A stretch of DNA of 64,000 bases from Enterobacter sp. JUb54 (GTDB lineage Bacteria; Pseudomonadota; Gammaproteobacteria; Enterobacterales; Enterobacteriaceae): the NCBI RefSeq assembly GCF_014298075.1, contig NZ_CP060418.1, positions 310,001 to 374,000 on the forward strand, read 5' to 3'. Below the pieces are notes generated by a model. It was given only the letters and a program-made list of their open reading frames with translations, did not search any database and was not told the origin of the DNA. The position numbers and the translations under genes are program-made. Below, one piece after another: positions 38,611 through 49,275 of the stretch (position 1 is the stretch's first letter; each line of letters begins with the position of its first letter).

Positions 38611-40302
38611 ATGAAAACGCTGCTGATTATTGATGCCGGACTTGGCCAGGCCCGCGCCTATATGGCGAAAACCCTGCTGAGTACCGCCGCGCCTAAAGCG
38701 CACCTTGAACTGACAGACAACCCGAACGATGCCGAACTGGCGATCGTCCTCGGCACCGCGTTGCCGGCCGACAGCTCGCTGAACGGTAAGCAGGTATATC
38801 TCGGCGATATCAATCGCGCCGTGGCGCATCCTGAACTGTTCCTCAGCGAAGCGAAAGGTCACGCGACCACCTATACCGCACCGGCCGCGGCGGCACTGCC
38901 GGCGGCAACCGGCGGCGCAAAACGCATTGTGGCCATTACGGCCTGCCCGACCGGCGTTGCGCACACCTTTATGGCGGCTGAAGCTATTGAAACCGAAGCC
39001 AAAAAACGCGGCTGGTGGGTCAAAGTCGAAACCCGCGGTTCCGTGGGCGCCGGCAATGCGATTACGCCAGAAGAAGTCGCTCAGGCGGATCTGGTCGTTG
39101 TGGCGGCCGACATTGAAGTGGACCTGGCGAAATTTGCCGGTAAGCCGATGTATCGCACAACCACCGGCCTGGCGCTGAAGAAAACCGCGCAGGAGCTGGA
39201 TAAAGCCGTTGCGGAAGCGAAACCGTACCAGCCTTCGGGCCAGGGCAGCCAGCAGGCTGACTCGGCGAAGAAAGAGGGTGGCGGCGCCTATCGTCACCTG
39301 CTGACCGGTGTGTCCTATATGCTGCCGATGGTGGTGGCCGGCGGCCTGTGTATCGCGCTCTCCTTCGCCTTTGGTATCAAAGCCTTTGAAGTCAAAGATA
39401 CTCTGGCAGCCTCGCTGATGCAGATTGGTGGTGGTTCAGCCTTTGCCTTGATGGTGCCGGTTCTGGCAGGCTTTATTGCCTTCTCGATTGCTGACCGTCC
39501 TGGCCTGACGCCGGGCCTGATCGGCGGTATGCTGGCGGTCAGCGGCGGTTCCGGCTTTATCGGCGGGATCATCGCCGGTTTCCTTGCCGGTTACGTCGCG
39601 AAACTGATCAGCACCAAATTAAAACTGCCGCCGAGCATGGAAGCGCTGAAGCCGATCCTGATCATTCCGCTGGTTTCCAGCCTGATCGTCGGTCTGGCGA
39701 TGATCTACCTGATTGGTAAACCGGTTGCCGGTATCCTGGCAGGCCTGACCCACTGGCTGCAAACGATGGGCACGGCAAACGCCGTCCTGCTGGGCGCTAT
39801 CCTTGGGGCAATGATGTGTACCGATATGGGTGGCCCGGTGAACAAAGCGGCCTACGCTTTCGGTGTCGGCCTGTTGAGTACCCAAACCTACGCCCCGATG
39901 GCGGCCATTATGGCGGCCGGTATGGTGCCACCGCTGGCGATGGGTATCGCGACGCTGGTTGCCCGTAACAAGTTTGATAAGGGCCAACGTGAAGGCGGTA
40001 AAGCGGCGCTGGTACTGGGTCTGTGCTTTATCTCTGAAGGGGCGATTCCGTTCGCTGCCCGTGACCCGATGCGTGTCCTGCCATGCTGTATCGTTGGCGG
40101 CGCGGTGACTGGAGCCATCTCTATGGCGATTGGTGCCAAACTGATGGCGCCGCACGGCGGTCTGTTTGTGCTGCTGATCCCTGGCGCGATTACCCCGGTG
40201 CTGGGTTACCTGCTGGCGATTATTGCCGGTACCCTGGTAGCCGGTCTGTCTTACGCCGTGGTGAAACGTCCGGAAGTTCAGGCAGTCGAAAAAGCGGCCT
40301 GA
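38611..40302 (+). CDS. fruA: Fructose-specific PTS EIIB'BC
   Basis: 563 residues, as in E. coli. EIIB' (about 1-85, no catalytic Cys), EIIB (about 104-200) with phosphorylated Cys112 in TACPTGVAHT, then EIIC (about 230-555) with about ten membrane segments. Imports fructose as fructose 1-phosphate. Sixteen bases after fruK with an AGGAGAGG ribosome site. Confidence 0.98.
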   Translation: MKTLLIIDAGLGQARAYMAKTLLSTAAPKAHLELTDNPNDAELAIVLGTALPADSSLNGKQVYLGDINRAVAHPELFLSEAKGHATTYTAPAAAALPAATGGAKRIVAITACPTGVAHTFMAAEAIETEAKKRGWWVKVETRGSVGAGNAITPEEVAQADLVVVAADIEVDLAKFAGKPMYRTTTGLALKKTAQELDKAVAEAKPYQPSGQGSQQADSAKKEGGGAYRHLLTGVSYMLPMVVAGGLCIALSFAFGIKAFEVKDTLAASLMQIGGGSAFALMVPVLAGFIAFSIADRPGLTPGLIGGMLAVSGGSGFIGGIIAGFLAGYVAKLISTKLKLPPSMEALKPILIIPLVSSLIVGLAMIYLIGKPVAGILAGLTHWLQTMGTANAVLLGAILGAMMCTDMGGPVNKAAYAFGVGLLSTQTYAPMAAIMAAGMVPPLAMGIATLVARNKFDKGQREGGKAALVLGLCFISEGAIPFAARDPMRVLPCCIVGGAVTGAISMAIGAKLMAPHGGLFVLLIPGAITPVLGYLLAIIAGTLVAGLSYAVVKRPEVQAVEKAA

Positions 40303-40336
40303 GTCATTGACAGATGAACCGGTAAAACAGAAAAGC

Positions 40337-40364
40337 AAAGGGCCGATAGTTCGGCCCTTTTTTT
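40337..40364 (+). terminator. Terminator of fruBKA
   Basis: AAAGGGCCGA (40337-40346) with TCGGCCCTTT (40351-40360), then T run. Clean intrinsic terminator; nfo ends 40 bases further on the other strand. Confidence 0.94.
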
Positions 40365-40404
40365 GATCCTGCTGGTCTGCGCCCTCAAAGAGTCGCGGCG
40401 ACAA

Positions 40405-41262
40405 TCAGGCCGAAGCTTCTTCCGTCTGTTGCGCCCGCAGCCAGGCAATCTCTTCAGCCCAGATATCCGGGTTAATGGTTTCCAGAATCAGCGGGATGCC
40501 GTCAAACCGGTTGTCCTGCATGATCCAGCGGAACGGGTCGTGGCCAATATTGCCTTCACCGAGGCTGTGGTGGCGGTCAACGCGGCTGCCGAAGGCGCTT
40601 TTGGCATCGTTAAGGTGCATGCCGCGCAGATAGCGGAAGCCGACAATGCGCTCGAAATCAGCAAAGGTCTTCTCACACTCCTCGGCGCTGCGCAGGTCAT
40701 AACCGGCGGCAAACGCGTGGCAGGTATCAATGCACACCCCGACGCGGGATTTATCTTCGACGCCGTCGATGATGGCCGCGAGATGTTCAAATTTAAATCC
40801 GAGGTTGCTGCCCTGGCCGGCGGTGTTTTCAATCACCGCGGTGACCCCTTCGGTTTTAGCCAGCGCAATATTGATCGATTCGGCGATGCGCGCCAGACAC
40901 TCGTCTTCTGGGATCTGCTGCAGGTGGCTGCCGGGATGGAAATTGAGGAGCGTCAGACCGAGCTGCTGGCAGCGGCTCAGCTCATCAATAAAGGCATCGC
41001 GGGATTTTTCCAGCGCGTCGGCCACCGGGTGACCGAGGTTAATCAGGTAGCTGTCGTGGGGCAGGATTTGACCAGGACCAAAGCGGTATTTTTCGCAGGC
41101 GGCTTTGAATTCAGCAATGGTTTCGTCGCTCAGCGGAGCGGCTCGCCATTGACGTTGGTTCTTGGTGAACAGCGCGAAAGCCGTTGCTTCAATCTCGGCG
41201 GCGCGAATGGCAGCGTTGGCCAGCCCGCCTGAGGCACTGACGTGCGCTCCAATATATTTCAT
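40405..41262 (-). CDS. nfo: Endonuclease IV
   Basis: 285 residues, as in E. coli. AP endonuclease 2 TIM barrel with three zinc ions; family signatures [15 protein letters not shown] and [22 protein letters not shown] carry the metal His/Asp/Glu. Cleaves abasic sites and acts in the SoxRS oxidative stress response. Its ATG is preceded by GGAG and seven T, just after a long hairpin at 41274-41314. Confidence 0.98.
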   Translation of the reverse strand: MKYIGAHVSASGGLANAAIRAAEIEATAFALFTKNQRQWRAAPLSDETIAEFKAACEKYRFGPGQILPHDSYLINLGHPVADALEKSRDAFIDELSRCQQLGLTLLNFHPGSHLQQIPEDECLARIAESINIALAKTEGVTAVIENTAGQGSNLGFKFEHLAAIIDGVEDKSRVGVCIDTCHAFAAGYDLRSAEECEKTFADFERIVGFRYLRGMHLNDAKSAFGSRVDRHHSLGEGNIGHDPFRWIMQDNRFDGIPLILETINPDIWAEEIAWLRAQQTEEASA

Positions 41263-41273
41263 AAAAAAACTCC

Positions 41274-41314
41274 AGTTAAGCCGCTGGGGGGAGGGTAATG
41301 ATAGCGGCTTAACT
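41274..41314 (-). terminator. Terminator-like hairpin between yeiH and nfo
   Basis: AGTTAAGCCGCT (41274-41285) pairs with AGCGGCTTAACT (41303-41314), a perfect 12-bp stem. On the minus strand it is followed by GGAG and TTTTTTT, then the nfo ATG, so terminator tail and nfo ribosome site share bases. Confidence 0.8.
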
Positions 41315-41355
41315 GAAGAGTTACATCAATGAATGATGATGGACAGGTGTTGGGG

Positions 41356-42405
41356 TTATGCCATCAGGCTGTGAACCACCAGGTTGATAACGCCACCACC
41401 GACAATCAACCAGACGAACAGCATCAGGGCCATCAGCAGCGGTTTGGCACCGGCTTTTTTCAGGGCGCTGACGTGAGTGGTCAGTCCCAGAGCCGCCATC
41501 GCCATCGCCAGCAGCACGGTGTCGAGGGTGACCAGCATGTCGACCACCGCTTTTGGCAGCAGGTGGAAGGAGTTAAACACCGCTACCAGGATGAACAGGA
41601 TGGCAAACCACGGAATGGTGATTTTGCTTTTTTCACCCTGACCTTCCGGTGCCAGCTGTTTCACCCGTGCCGCCAGGAACAGCAGGAACGGAGCCAGCAT
41701 CATCACGCGCAGCATTTTGGCAATCACCGCCGCGTTTTCCGCATCCGGGCTGATGGCGTGACCGGCAGCAACTACCTGCGCCACTTCATGCATGGTCGAC
41801 CCCATATAGATGCCATAGGCTTCTGGTGTGAACCAGTGCGCCAGCATCGGGTACATCGCCGGGTAGAGGAAGATGGCCAGGGTACCAAAAATCACCACCG
41901 TCGCCACCGCTACGGTCACTTTACTGGCCTCGGCTTTCACCACCGGTTCGGTTGCCAGAATCGCCGCCGCACCGCAGATGCTGCTGCCGGCGCCAATCAG
42001 CCAGCTGGTATGTTTGTCCAGACCGAAAATCTTCTGCCCGAGGAAGCAGGCGATAAAAAAGGTGCTGGTCAATGTCAGCACATCAATGGTGATCCCGCTG
42101 ACGCCCACGTCGGCAATCTGGGCGAAGGTCAGGCGAAAACCGTATAAAATAATACCGAGGCGTAACAGGTACTGTTTGGCGAAGATGACGCCGCCGTCGC
42201 AGGACTGCCAGAGCTTAGGATAAATCGTATTACCGATAACCATACCGAAGAGGATGGCCAGCGTCAGCGCGCTGAAACCGGCGCCCGCGATAGCGGAAAA
42301 ACTGCCTGCCCACAGCGCGGCGCCGGTCAGTACGGCGGTGAGCGCCAGTCCAGGGGCAAAGTGCCACAAGGTGCGATGTTTAGTCGGTAAAGTGAATGCT
42401 GTCAT
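41356..42405 (-). CDS. yeiH: YeiH, UPF0324 membrane protein
   Basis: 349 residues, as in E. coli; ten or so membrane segments of the Cons_hypoth698 (PSE) family. Motifs LAILFGMVIGNTIYPK and LGIILYGFRLTFAQIADVG, then GAGSSICGAAAI. In E. coli the gene is activated by YeiE and linked to sulfite stress; export of sulfite or a related anion is plausible but not shown. Divergent from yeiE. Confidence 0.9.
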   Translation of the reverse strand: MTAFTLPTKHRTLWHFAPGLALTAVLTGAALWAGSFSAIAGAGFSALTLAILFGMVIGNTIYPKLWQSCDGGVIFAKQYLLRLGIILYGFRLTFAQIADVGVSGITIDVLTLTSTFFIACFLGQKIFGLDKHTSWLIGAGSSICGAAAILATEPVVKAEASKVTVAVATVVIFGTLAIFLYPAMYPMLAHWFTPEAYGIYMGSTMHEVAQVVAAGHAISPDAENAAVIAKMLRVMMLAPFLLFLAARVKQLAPEGQGEKSKITIPWFAILFILVAVFNSFHLLPKAVVDMLVTLDTVLLAMAMAALGLTTHVSALKKAGAKPLLMALMLFVWLIVGGGVINLVVHSLMA

Positions 42406-42498
42406 AACCTTCTCCTTTGTCTGGCTAAAAGGTTACGCCGCACTAGTTTAAAAATAAAATTGATTATATATTTATAATTAATCGGAATAAGTGGTAAG

Positions 42499-42565
42499 AA
42501 CCCTAAATAACTCAAGTTGCATGACGGTGCCGCCAACACCTAAGCCGCTTGAAGTATGACGGGTA
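42499..42565. repeat. Internally deleted ERIC element
   Basis: Short element with ERIC ends: ACCCTAAATAACTCAAGTTGCA at the left, matching the outer inverted repeat, and GCTTGAAGTATGACGGGT at the right. The ERIC core CCCCAGTCACTTAC is missing, leaving about 67 bases. In the yeiH-yeiE promoter region. Confidence 0.75.
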
Positions 42566-42654
42566 AGGGCGGACTATCGCGGTCCAGAATGTTATTATCC
42601 CCAGGTTACGTCGGGTTATCGGATACTCGCGTTGGAAGACGGGCAGGATGAGTT

Positions 42655-43521
42655 ATGCATATCACGTTACGACAGCTGGAAGTTTTTGCTGAGGTGCTTA
42701 AGAGCGGTTCAACCACCCAGGCCTCGCAGATGCTGGCGCTGTCGCAGTCGGCGGTCAGCGCCGCCCTGACCGATCTGGAAGGGCAGTTAGGGGTGCAGTT
42801 GTTCGACCGCGTAGGGAAGCGGCTGGTGGTGAACGAACACGGGCGGCTGCTCTACCCGCGGGCGTTAGCGCTTCTGGAGCGCGCAATCGAGATAGAAGAA
42901 CTGTTTCGCGGCGACAACGGCGCGATTCGGGTGTATGCCAGTAGCACCATCGGTAACTATATTCTGCCGGGCATCATCGCCCACTACCGTCGCGACTTTC
43001 CCGACCTGCCGCTGGAGTTGAGCGTGGGGAATAGCCAGGACGTAATCAATGCGGTCGCCGATCTGCGGGTGGACATCGGGCTTATCGAAGGTCCCTGCCA
43101 TGCGGCAGATATTATTGCCGAGCCGTGGCTGGAAGATGAACTGGTGGTGTTCGCCGCCCCGGATTCGCCGCTGCTGCAAGGCGAGGTCACGTTGCAACGT
43201 CTGGCGGAAGCGCCGTGGATTTTGCGTGAGCACGGCTCCGGCACGCGCGAGATCGTCGACTACCTGCTGCTGTCGCATTTGCCAGCATTTCATCTGGGGA
43301 TGGAGCTGGGGAACTCGGAGGCCATCAAGCACGCCGTGCGTCACGGACTTGGCATCAGCTGCCTTTCCCGGCGGGTTATCGCCGAGCAGCTGGAGGTCGG
43401 GTCACTGGTGGAGCTGACGGTGCCGCTGCCGAATCTGACCCGCACGCTGTGGCGGATTCACCATCGGCAAAAACATATTTCTAAGGCATTACAACGTTTT
43501 CTGCATTACTGCCAGGTGTAA
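42655..43521 (+). CDS. yeiE: YeiE, LysR-type regulator
   Basis: 288 residues. N-terminal LysR helix-turn-helix (about 1-60: [41 protein letters not shown]), then the two-lobed effector domain (about 85-285). Activator of the divergent yeiH; reported to sense sulfite and help sulfite tolerance in enteric bacteria, and to regulate flagella in some. Start ATG 42655; next to lysP like in E. coli. Confidence 0.95.
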   Translation: MHITLRQLEVFAEVLKSGSTTQASQMLALSQSAVSAALTDLEGQLGVQLFDRVGKRLVVNEHGRLLYPRALALLERAIEIEELFRGDNGAIRVYASSTIGNYILPGIIAHYRRDFPDLPLELSVGNSQDVINAVADLRVDIGLIEGPCHAADIIAEPWLEDELVVFAAPDSPLLQGEVTLQRLAEAPWILREHGSGTREIVDYLLLSHLPAFHLGMELGNSEAIKHAVRHGLGISCLSRRVIAEQLEVGSLVELTVPLPNLTRTLWRIHHRQKHISKALQRFLHYCQV

Positions 43522-43712
43522 ATCACCGGCCAGGTATGGCTTCATTATCGTGAGAGATCGCGGGAGGATCGCTGGCAATTCCGGGGATTAGTGCTTTACT
43601 AATAATTTATGATCGATCATGAAGCTCTCTTATAACTTCGCATTTGTACCGGATAGAACCCGGATCGTCTGCTACAATCGCGCCTCGTTTTTTGGATGGA
43701 TAGCATTTTCAC

Positions 43713-45182
43713 ATGGTTTCGGATACTAAAACCACAGAAGCGCCCGGCTTACGCCGTGAATTAAAGGCGCGCCACTTGACCATGATCGCAATCGGCGGTT
43801 CCATCGGTACAGGTCTTTTCGTTGCATCTGGCGCAACGATTTCTCAGGCAGGCCCAGGCGGCGCTCTGCTCTCTTATATCTTAATCGGTCTGATGGTCTA
43901 CTTCCTGATGACCAGCCTTGGCGAACTGGCGGCATATATGCCGGTCTCCGGTTCCTTCGCGACCTACGGTCAAAACTACGTTGAAGAAGGCTTTGGCTTC
44001 GCGCTGGGCTGGAACTACTGGTACAACTGGGCCGTCACCATTGCCGTTGACCTTGTCGCCGCACAGCTGGTGATGAGCTACTGGTTCCCGGATACCCCCG
44101 GCTGGATCTGGAGCGCGCTGTTCCTCGGGATTATGTTCCTGCTGAACTGGATCTCGGTGAAAGGGTTTGGCGAAGCGGAATACTGGTTCTCGCTGATCAA
44201 AGTTGCCACCGTCATTATCTTTATTATTGTCGGCGTGATGATGATCGTCGGTATCTTTAAAGGTGCGGAGCCTGCGGGCTGGAGCAACTGGGCGATCGAT
44301 GATGCGCCGTTTGCCGGTGGTTTCGCGGCGATGATCGGCGTGGCGATGATTGTCGGCTTCTCGTTCCAGGGCACCGAACTTATCGGCATTGCGGCCGGTG
44401 AGTCTGAAAACCCGGAGAAGAACATTCCGCGCGCGGTGCGGCAGGTGTTCTGGCGTATCCTGCTGTTCTATGTGTTCGCGATTCTGATCATCAGCCTGAT
44501 TATTCCGTATACCGACCCAAGCCTGCTGCGTAACGACGTGAAAGACATTTCCGTCAGCCCGTTCACCCTGGTGTTCCAGCATGCGGGGCTGCTGTCAGCG
44601 GCGGCAATCATGAACGCGGTTATCCTGACGGCGGTGCTGTCGGCGGGTAACTCGGGAATGTACGCCTCAACGCGTATGCTCTATACCCTGGCCTGTGATG
44701 GCAAAGCGCCGCGCATTTTCTCAAAGCTCTCCCGTGGCGGCGTGCCGCGCAATGCGCTGTATGCGACGACGGTGATTGCGGGGCTGTGCTTCCTGAGCTC
44801 GATGTTCGGTAACCAGACCGTCTATTTGTGGCTGCTCAACACCTCGGGCATGACGGGCTTTATCGCCTGGCTGGGGATTGCCATCAGCCACTATCGTTTC
44901 CGCCGCGGCTACGTGCTGCAGGGTAACGATCTGAACGACCTGCCATATCGTTCAGGATTCTTCCCGCTGGGGCCGATCTTCGCCTTCGTGCTGTGCCTGA
45001 TCATTACCCTGGGCCAGAACTATGAAGCGTTCCTGAAAGATACCATTGACTGGGGCGGTGTAGCGGCAACCTATATTGGTATTCCGCTGTTCCTGGTGAT
45101 CTGGTTTGGTTACAAGCTGGCAAAAGGCACCCGTTTCGTCCGCTATAGCGAAATGAAGTTCCCGCAGCGCTTTAAAGGCTAA
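43713..45182 (+). CDS. lysP: Lysine-specific permease
   Basis: 489 residues, as in E. coli. Amino acid-polyamine-organocation superfamily, 12 membrane helices; N-terminal signature RRELKARHLTMIAIGGSIGTGLFVASGATISQAGPG. Imports lysine with protons and also holds CadC inactive when lysine is low. Start ATG 43713. Ends with its own terminator. Confidence 0.98.
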   Translation: MVSDTKTTEAPGLRRELKARHLTMIAIGGSIGTGLFVASGATISQAGPGGALLSYILIGLMVYFLMTSLGELAAYMPVSGSFATYGQNYVEEGFGFALGWNYWYNWAVTIAVDLVAAQLVMSYWFPDTPGWIWSALFLGIMFLLNWISVKGFGEAEYWFSLIKVATVIIFIIVGVMMIVGIFKGAEPAGWSNWAIDDAPFAGGFAAMIGVAMIVGFSFQGTELIGIAAGESENPEKNIPRAVRQVFWRILLFYVFAILIISLIIPYTDPSLLRNDVKDISVSPFTLVFQHAGLLSAAAIMNAVILTAVLSAGNSGMYASTRMLYTLACDGKAPRIFSKLSRGGVPRNALYATTVIAGLCFLSSMFGNQTVYLWLLNTSGMTGFIAWLGIAISHYRFRRGYVLQGNDLNDLPYRSGFFPLGPIFAFVLCLIITLGQNYEAFLKDTIDWGGVAATYIGIPLFLVIWFGYKLAKGTRFVRYSEMKFPQRFKG

Positions 45183-45212
45183 CGCCCGGCAAAACGCGGG
45201 GCAGTAGTGATA

Positions 45213-45240
45213 AAACCCTCTTTTATAAGAGGGTTTTTTT
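45213..45240 (+). terminator. Terminator of lysP
   Basis: AAACCCTCTT (45213-45222) and AAGAGGGTTT (45227-45236) with a T run to 45240. Confidence 0.94.
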
Positions 45241-45287
45241 ATGCTCGTCGCAACTTACAAACTGATACAATTCTCCATAATTTTATT

Positions 45288-45306
45288 GATAATGGAAATC
45301 ATTATC
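45288..45306. promoter_or_regulatory. Fur box upstream of cirA
   Basis: GATAATGGAAATCATTATC matches 17 of 19 bases of the Fur consensus GATAATGATAATCATTATC. Overlaps likely promoter AT-rich DNA, about 190 bases before the cirA start, implying a long leader. Confidence 0.92.
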
Positions 45307-45494
45307 TTTATCATCCTCGCATATTCAGGATGAAGCCAATCTCCATAGCTTGCAGGCCATAACCGCCGGCAAGAGGTGACCAGCCACGTCAACGGTAAAA
45401 CTATTCCGCGCGCGCCGCCTATGAGCAGTGCGCCGACTGTACGTGTTAATTGCACCTTTTGTTTGATTCGTTATGAACCTCATGGAGATATGGA

Positions 45495-47468
45495 ATGTTC
45501 AGGTTAAACCCTTTTGTCCGGGCGGGATTGTGCGCATCCGTCGTATCGCTGGCGTTTCCGGCCCTTGCCGAAGTCAATGAAGAAACGCTGGTGGTCACCG
45601 CCGCGGCGACGGAACAGAGCGTGAAGGATGCGCCGGCCAGTATCAGCGTCATTACCCAGCAGGATTTACAGCGCCGCCCGGTTCAGAACCTTAAAGATGT
45701 CCTGCGCGATGTGCCTGGTGTACAGCTCACCAACGAAGGCGACAACCGCAAGGGCGTCAGTATTCGCGGCCTCGACAGCAGCTACACGCTGATCCTGGTT
45801 GACGGCAAACGCGTGAACTCCCGTAACGCCGTCTTCCGCCACAACGATTTCGATTTAAACTGGGTCCCGGTTGACGCTATCGAGCGGATTGAAGTGGTAC
45901 GCGGGCCGATGTCCTCGCTGTACGGCTCCGACGCCCTCGGCGGCGTGGTCAACATCATCACCAAAAAAGTCGGCCAGAAATGGACCGGTACGCTGAGCGC
46001 CGATACCACCATTCAGGAACACCGCGATCGCGGGGATACCTACAACGGCCAGTTCTTCACCGGCGGCCCGCTGATTGACGGCGTGCTGGGCATGAAAGCC
46101 TACGGTAACCTGGCGAAACGCGCCAAAGACGATCAGCAGGCTTCCAGCAACGCCGCGGGCGAAACGCCACGTATCGAAGGCTTTACCAGCCGCGACGGCA
46201 ACGTCGAGTTTGCCTGGACCCCAACCGATAACCAGGACATCACGGCCGGCTACGGTTTTGACCGCCAGGACCGTGATTCCGACTCCCTGGATCGCAACCG
46301 CCTTGAGCGCCAGAACTACTCCCTCAGCCATAACGGTCGCTGGGATATGGGCAACAGCGAACTCAAGTTCTACGGCGAAAAAGTCGATAACAAAAACCCA
46401 GGGCAGGACGGCACGATCACCTCCGAAAGCAACGCCATCGACGGTAAATATGTGCTGCCGCTGGGGGTGATTAACCAGATGCTGACCTTCGGTGGTGAAT
46501 GGCGCCACGATAAGCTGAAAGACCCCGTCAACCTGAGTAGCGGCGGGAAATCCACTTCCGCCAGCCAGTACGCGCTGTTTCTTGAAGATGAGTGGCGTAT
46601 TTTCGAACCGCTGGCGTTAACCACCGGCATTCGTATGGATGACCATGAGACCTACGGCGATCACTGGAGCCCACGTGCTTACCTGGTCTATAACGCGACC
46701 GACACCGTTACCGTGAAGGGCGGCTGGGCAACGGCCTTTAAAGCGCCGTCGCTGCTGCAGCTGAACCCGGACTGGACCACCAACTCCTGTCGTGGCTCCT
46801 GTAGCATCATCGGTAACCCGGACCTGAAACCGGAAACCAGCGAAAGCTTCGAGATTGGCCTGTACTACCGCGGCGAAGAAGGGCTGCTGGAGGGCGTGGA
46901 AGGCAGCGTGACCACCTTCCAGAATAACGTCGACGATATGATCGATATTCTGCGTACTTCCAGCGCCAGCGAAGCGCCGGGCTATCCGAACTTTGTCGGC
47001 TGGAAAACGGTCAATGGCAAACGCGTGCCGGTCTTCCGCTACTTCAACGTCAACAAAGCGCGTATCAAAGGGGTGGAAACCGAAGTGAAAGTGCCGTTTG
47101 GCGACGAATGGAAGCTGACGGTGAACTACACCTACAACGATGGCCGCGATCTCAGCAACGGTGGGGATAAGCCACTGCAGTCGTTGCCGTTCCATACCGC
47201 TAACGGCACGCTGGACTGGACGCCGCTGGACGACTGGTCCTTCTACGTCACCGCAAATTATACCGGCGAGCAGCGTGCGGTCAGCGCCACCTCAAAAACG
47301 CCGGGAGGGTACACCATGTTTGACGTCGGTGCCGCCTGGCAGGTGACGAAGAGCGTGAAGCTGCGTTCCGGCGTGCTGAACGTCGGGGATAAAGACCTGA
47401 GCCGCGACGACTATAGCTATACGGAAGAAGGTCGCCGCTACTTTATGGCCGTGGATTACCGCTTTTAA
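45495..47468 (+). CDS. cirA: CirA, TonB-dependent catecholate siderophore receptor
   Basis: 657 residues, E. coli CirA has 663. Signal peptide 1-25 ending FPALAE, TonB box EETLVVTA, plug domain (about 40-155) with [16 protein letters not shown], and a 22-strand barrel ending DYRF with the typical C-terminal aromatic. Takes up catecholate iron (dihydroxybenzoyl derivatives) and is the entry route for colicin Ia, microcins and cefiderocol-type drugs. Fur box at 45288. Start ATG 45495 behind GGAGATATGGA. Confidence 0.96.
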   Translation: MFRLNPFVRAGLCASVVSLAFPALAEVNEETLVVTAAATEQSVKDAPASISVITQQDLQRRPVQNLKDVLRDVPGVQLTNEGDNRKGVSIRGLDSSYTLILVDGKRVNSRNAVFRHNDFDLNWVPVDAIERIEVVRGPMSSLYGSDALGGVVNIITKKVGQKWTGTLSADTTIQEHRDRGDTYNGQFFTGGPLIDGVLGMKAYGNLAKRAKDDQQASSNAAGETPRIEGFTSRDGNVEFAWTPTDNQDITAGYGFDRQDRDSDSLDRNRLERQNYSLSHNGRWDMGNSELKFYGEKVDNKNPGQDGTITSESNAIDGKYVLPLGVINQMLTFGGEWRHDKLKDPVNLSSGGKSTSASQYALFLEDEWRIFEPLALTTGIRMDDHETYGDHWSPRAYLVYNATDTVTVKGGWATAFKAPSLLQLNPDWTTNSCRGSCSIIGNPDLKPETSESFEIGLYYRGEEGLLEGVEGSVTTFQNNVDDMIDILRTSSASEAPGYPNFVGWKTVNGKRVPVFRYFNVNKARIKGVETEVKVPFGDEWKLTVNYTYNDGRDLSNGGDKPLQSLPFHTANGTLDWTPLDDWSFYVTANYTGEQRAVSATSKTPGGYTMFDVGAAWQVTKSVKLRSGVLNVGDKDLSRDDYSYTEEGRRYFMAVDYRF

Positions 47469-47681
47469 TTAACCCGCCAATCGGGCAGTTGCGATCGCCG
47501 GCTGCCCGCTATTATTGTGCCTCTGTTTTCCTGTCGCACAGAACCATGCGCGGCGCAAAATGGCGTATACACTATTAGAGAGAGACGCAGCCATCCTGCT
47601 TCAGGATGGCTGATGCTCTCCTGATATTTCATGCTGACGTTATTTCTCAACTCGAATCCCTATTGATAGAGAACAATAATA

Positions 47682-49205
47682 ATGCGCAACGTCATACTTC
47701 CGGCTTTGGTTGCGGTACTTTTTTTTAGCGTCGGTGTGTTTATTTTAAATATGCAGCTCTGGTATTTAGCCAGAATAAATAACACCAGCGCGGCCTATCA
47801 GACAGCAAGAAAGATCAACGTCTTTCTGGATGAAGCGCGAGATGCAACCACCACCGCGCGCGATGTCGCCCTCAAAGGGTGTACGCCAGAAGGGCAGTTT
47901 CAGCTTGGCACCGAGGCGGCGCTGAAGCCGCACCTCAGAACGTTATTGATCATCAAAGGGGATAAAGTATGGTGTTCCTCGCTCCCCGGTAACCGGGTGC
48001 TGCTTTCCCGCCTTCACTCTTTACCGCCAGAGCCGTTAATGCTTATTGCGGCGATGAACACCGTGAATAATCGCCCGGTGCTGGTCTATCAGCAGATCTC
48101 CGGGAACGTCAAAATTATTATCAGCATCAGCGACGTCCATATTCGTGATGCCCTGAACAGTAATGTGCAAAATACCGCGTTTTCATTAGTGGTGGGTGAT
48201 AAGGCGATTGGCTATACAGGGGACGTCAGAAAAGCCAGCTTCAGCACGGCTACCACCGGTTTGTTTCAGTCGGCCGACTTTCCGTTTGGTATCGAATATA
48301 ACCTGCCGCCATTTTTTAGCGCCAGGCGCATGATTCATCAAGGAGCGGGTTTGTTGGTCTTTATTTTGTTTGTCTCTTGCGCGCTGGCGTGGCTATTGTT
48401 GAAGTACGCCAATAAATACACCACCCCCGAAGATACGCTGCGCAAAGCGATTGCCAACGGCGAAATTGTCCCGTTCTACCAGCCGGTGGTCAATGGGAGA
48501 ACCGGGGCGATCTATGGCGTCGAGGTGCTGGCCCGCTGGAAGCATCCGCAAATTGGGATTATTTCCCCGGTGGCGTTTATCCCGCTGGCGGAGCGAACCG
48601 GGCTGATCATTCCTCTGACCCAAAGCCTGATGACTCAGGTCGTCTCGCAGATGAACAAACTTAGCGAGAAACTGCCTGATAGTTTTCATATTGGGATCAA
48701 CTTCAGCGCGTCGCATATCAGCTCGCCGCTGTTTATGGCGGATTGCCTGAAATACCGGGAGGGTTTTCTCAACCAAAATTTGAAACTGGTGCTCGAAGTG
48801 ACCGAACGCGAACCGTTGCATGTGGATGAGCAACTGATTGCCAATCTCAATACCTTACACGCCCGCGGTTTTTCCATTGCGTTGGATGATTTTGGCACCG
48901 GGTATTCCGGGTTGTCCTATCTGCACGATTTGAACATTGACTACATCAAAATTGATAAGAGTTTTGTCGGGCGGGTTAACGACCTTGAAGAATCGACGAA
49001 GCTGCTGGATTGCGTGCTGGAAATGGCGGGCAAGCTCTCCTTACGGATTGTCGCGGAAGGTGTTGAGACGCAGGAGCAGCTCAATTATCTCAACGGGAAA
49101 AATGTCACCTTATTGCAGGGGTATTATTTCTTTAAACCGGTTTCTTACGTCGACTTTATTAAAATATTGCTTTCTAAGAAGAAAGAAACGGTGGTTCTGG
49201 AATAA
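47682..49205 (+). CDS. CSS-EAL cyclic-di-GMP phosphodiesterase, second copy
   Basis: 507 residues: helix 1 (about 5-27), periplasmic CSS domain with Cys in LKGCTPEG and the CSS motif in VWCSSLPG, helix 2 (about 218-238), then an EAL domain with EVLARW (Val for Ala), IALDDFGTGYSGL, DYIKIDKSFVG and VAEGVETQEQ. All metal and catalytic residues seem present. Diverged from the copy at 26381-27943, so not a recent duplication. E. coli has no such gene beside cirA. Divergently placed from nothing; it follows cirA by 213 bases with a weak hairpin (CGGGCAG/CTGCCCG, about 47483-47510) between. Confidence 0.92.
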   Translation: MRNVILPALVAVLFFSVGVFILNMQLWYLARINNTSAAYQTARKINVFLDEARDATTTARDVALKGCTPEGQFQLGTEAALKPHLRTLLIIKGDKVWCSSLPGNRVLLSRLHSLPPEPLMLIAAMNTVNNRPVLVYQQISGNVKIIISISDVHIRDALNSNVQNTAFSLVVGDKAIGYTGDVRKASFSTATTGLFQSADFPFGIEYNLPPFFSARRMIHQGAGLLVFILFVSCALAWLLLKYANKYTTPEDTLRKAIANGEIVPFYQPVVNGRTGAIYGVEVLARWKHPQIGIISPVAFIPLAERTGLIIPLTQSLMTQVVSQMNKLSEKLPDSFHIGINFSASHISSPLFMADCLKYREGFLNQNLKLVLEVTEREPLHVDEQLIANLNTLHARGFSIALDDFGTGYSGLSYLHDLNIDYIKIDKSFVGRVNDLEESTKLLDCVLEMAGKLSLRIVAEGVETQEQLNYLNGKNVTLLQGYYFFKPVSYVDFIKILLSKKKETVVLE

Positions 49206-49275
49206 GCGCCTACAGGGACAGGCGCTAAGCTGCGGTGGCGAGAGCCGGTGCGCCGTGAGGCGCACAGGCGGTACG

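Noticed and set aside
41329..42147. 272-codon open frame on the + strand, opposite yeiH
   Set aside because: His/Gln-rich shadow translation of a membrane protein gene.
45255..45455. 66-codon open frame on the minus strand in the cirA leader
   Set aside because: Overlaps the Fur box and has no ribosome site; no recognisable protein features beyond a short hydrophobic run.
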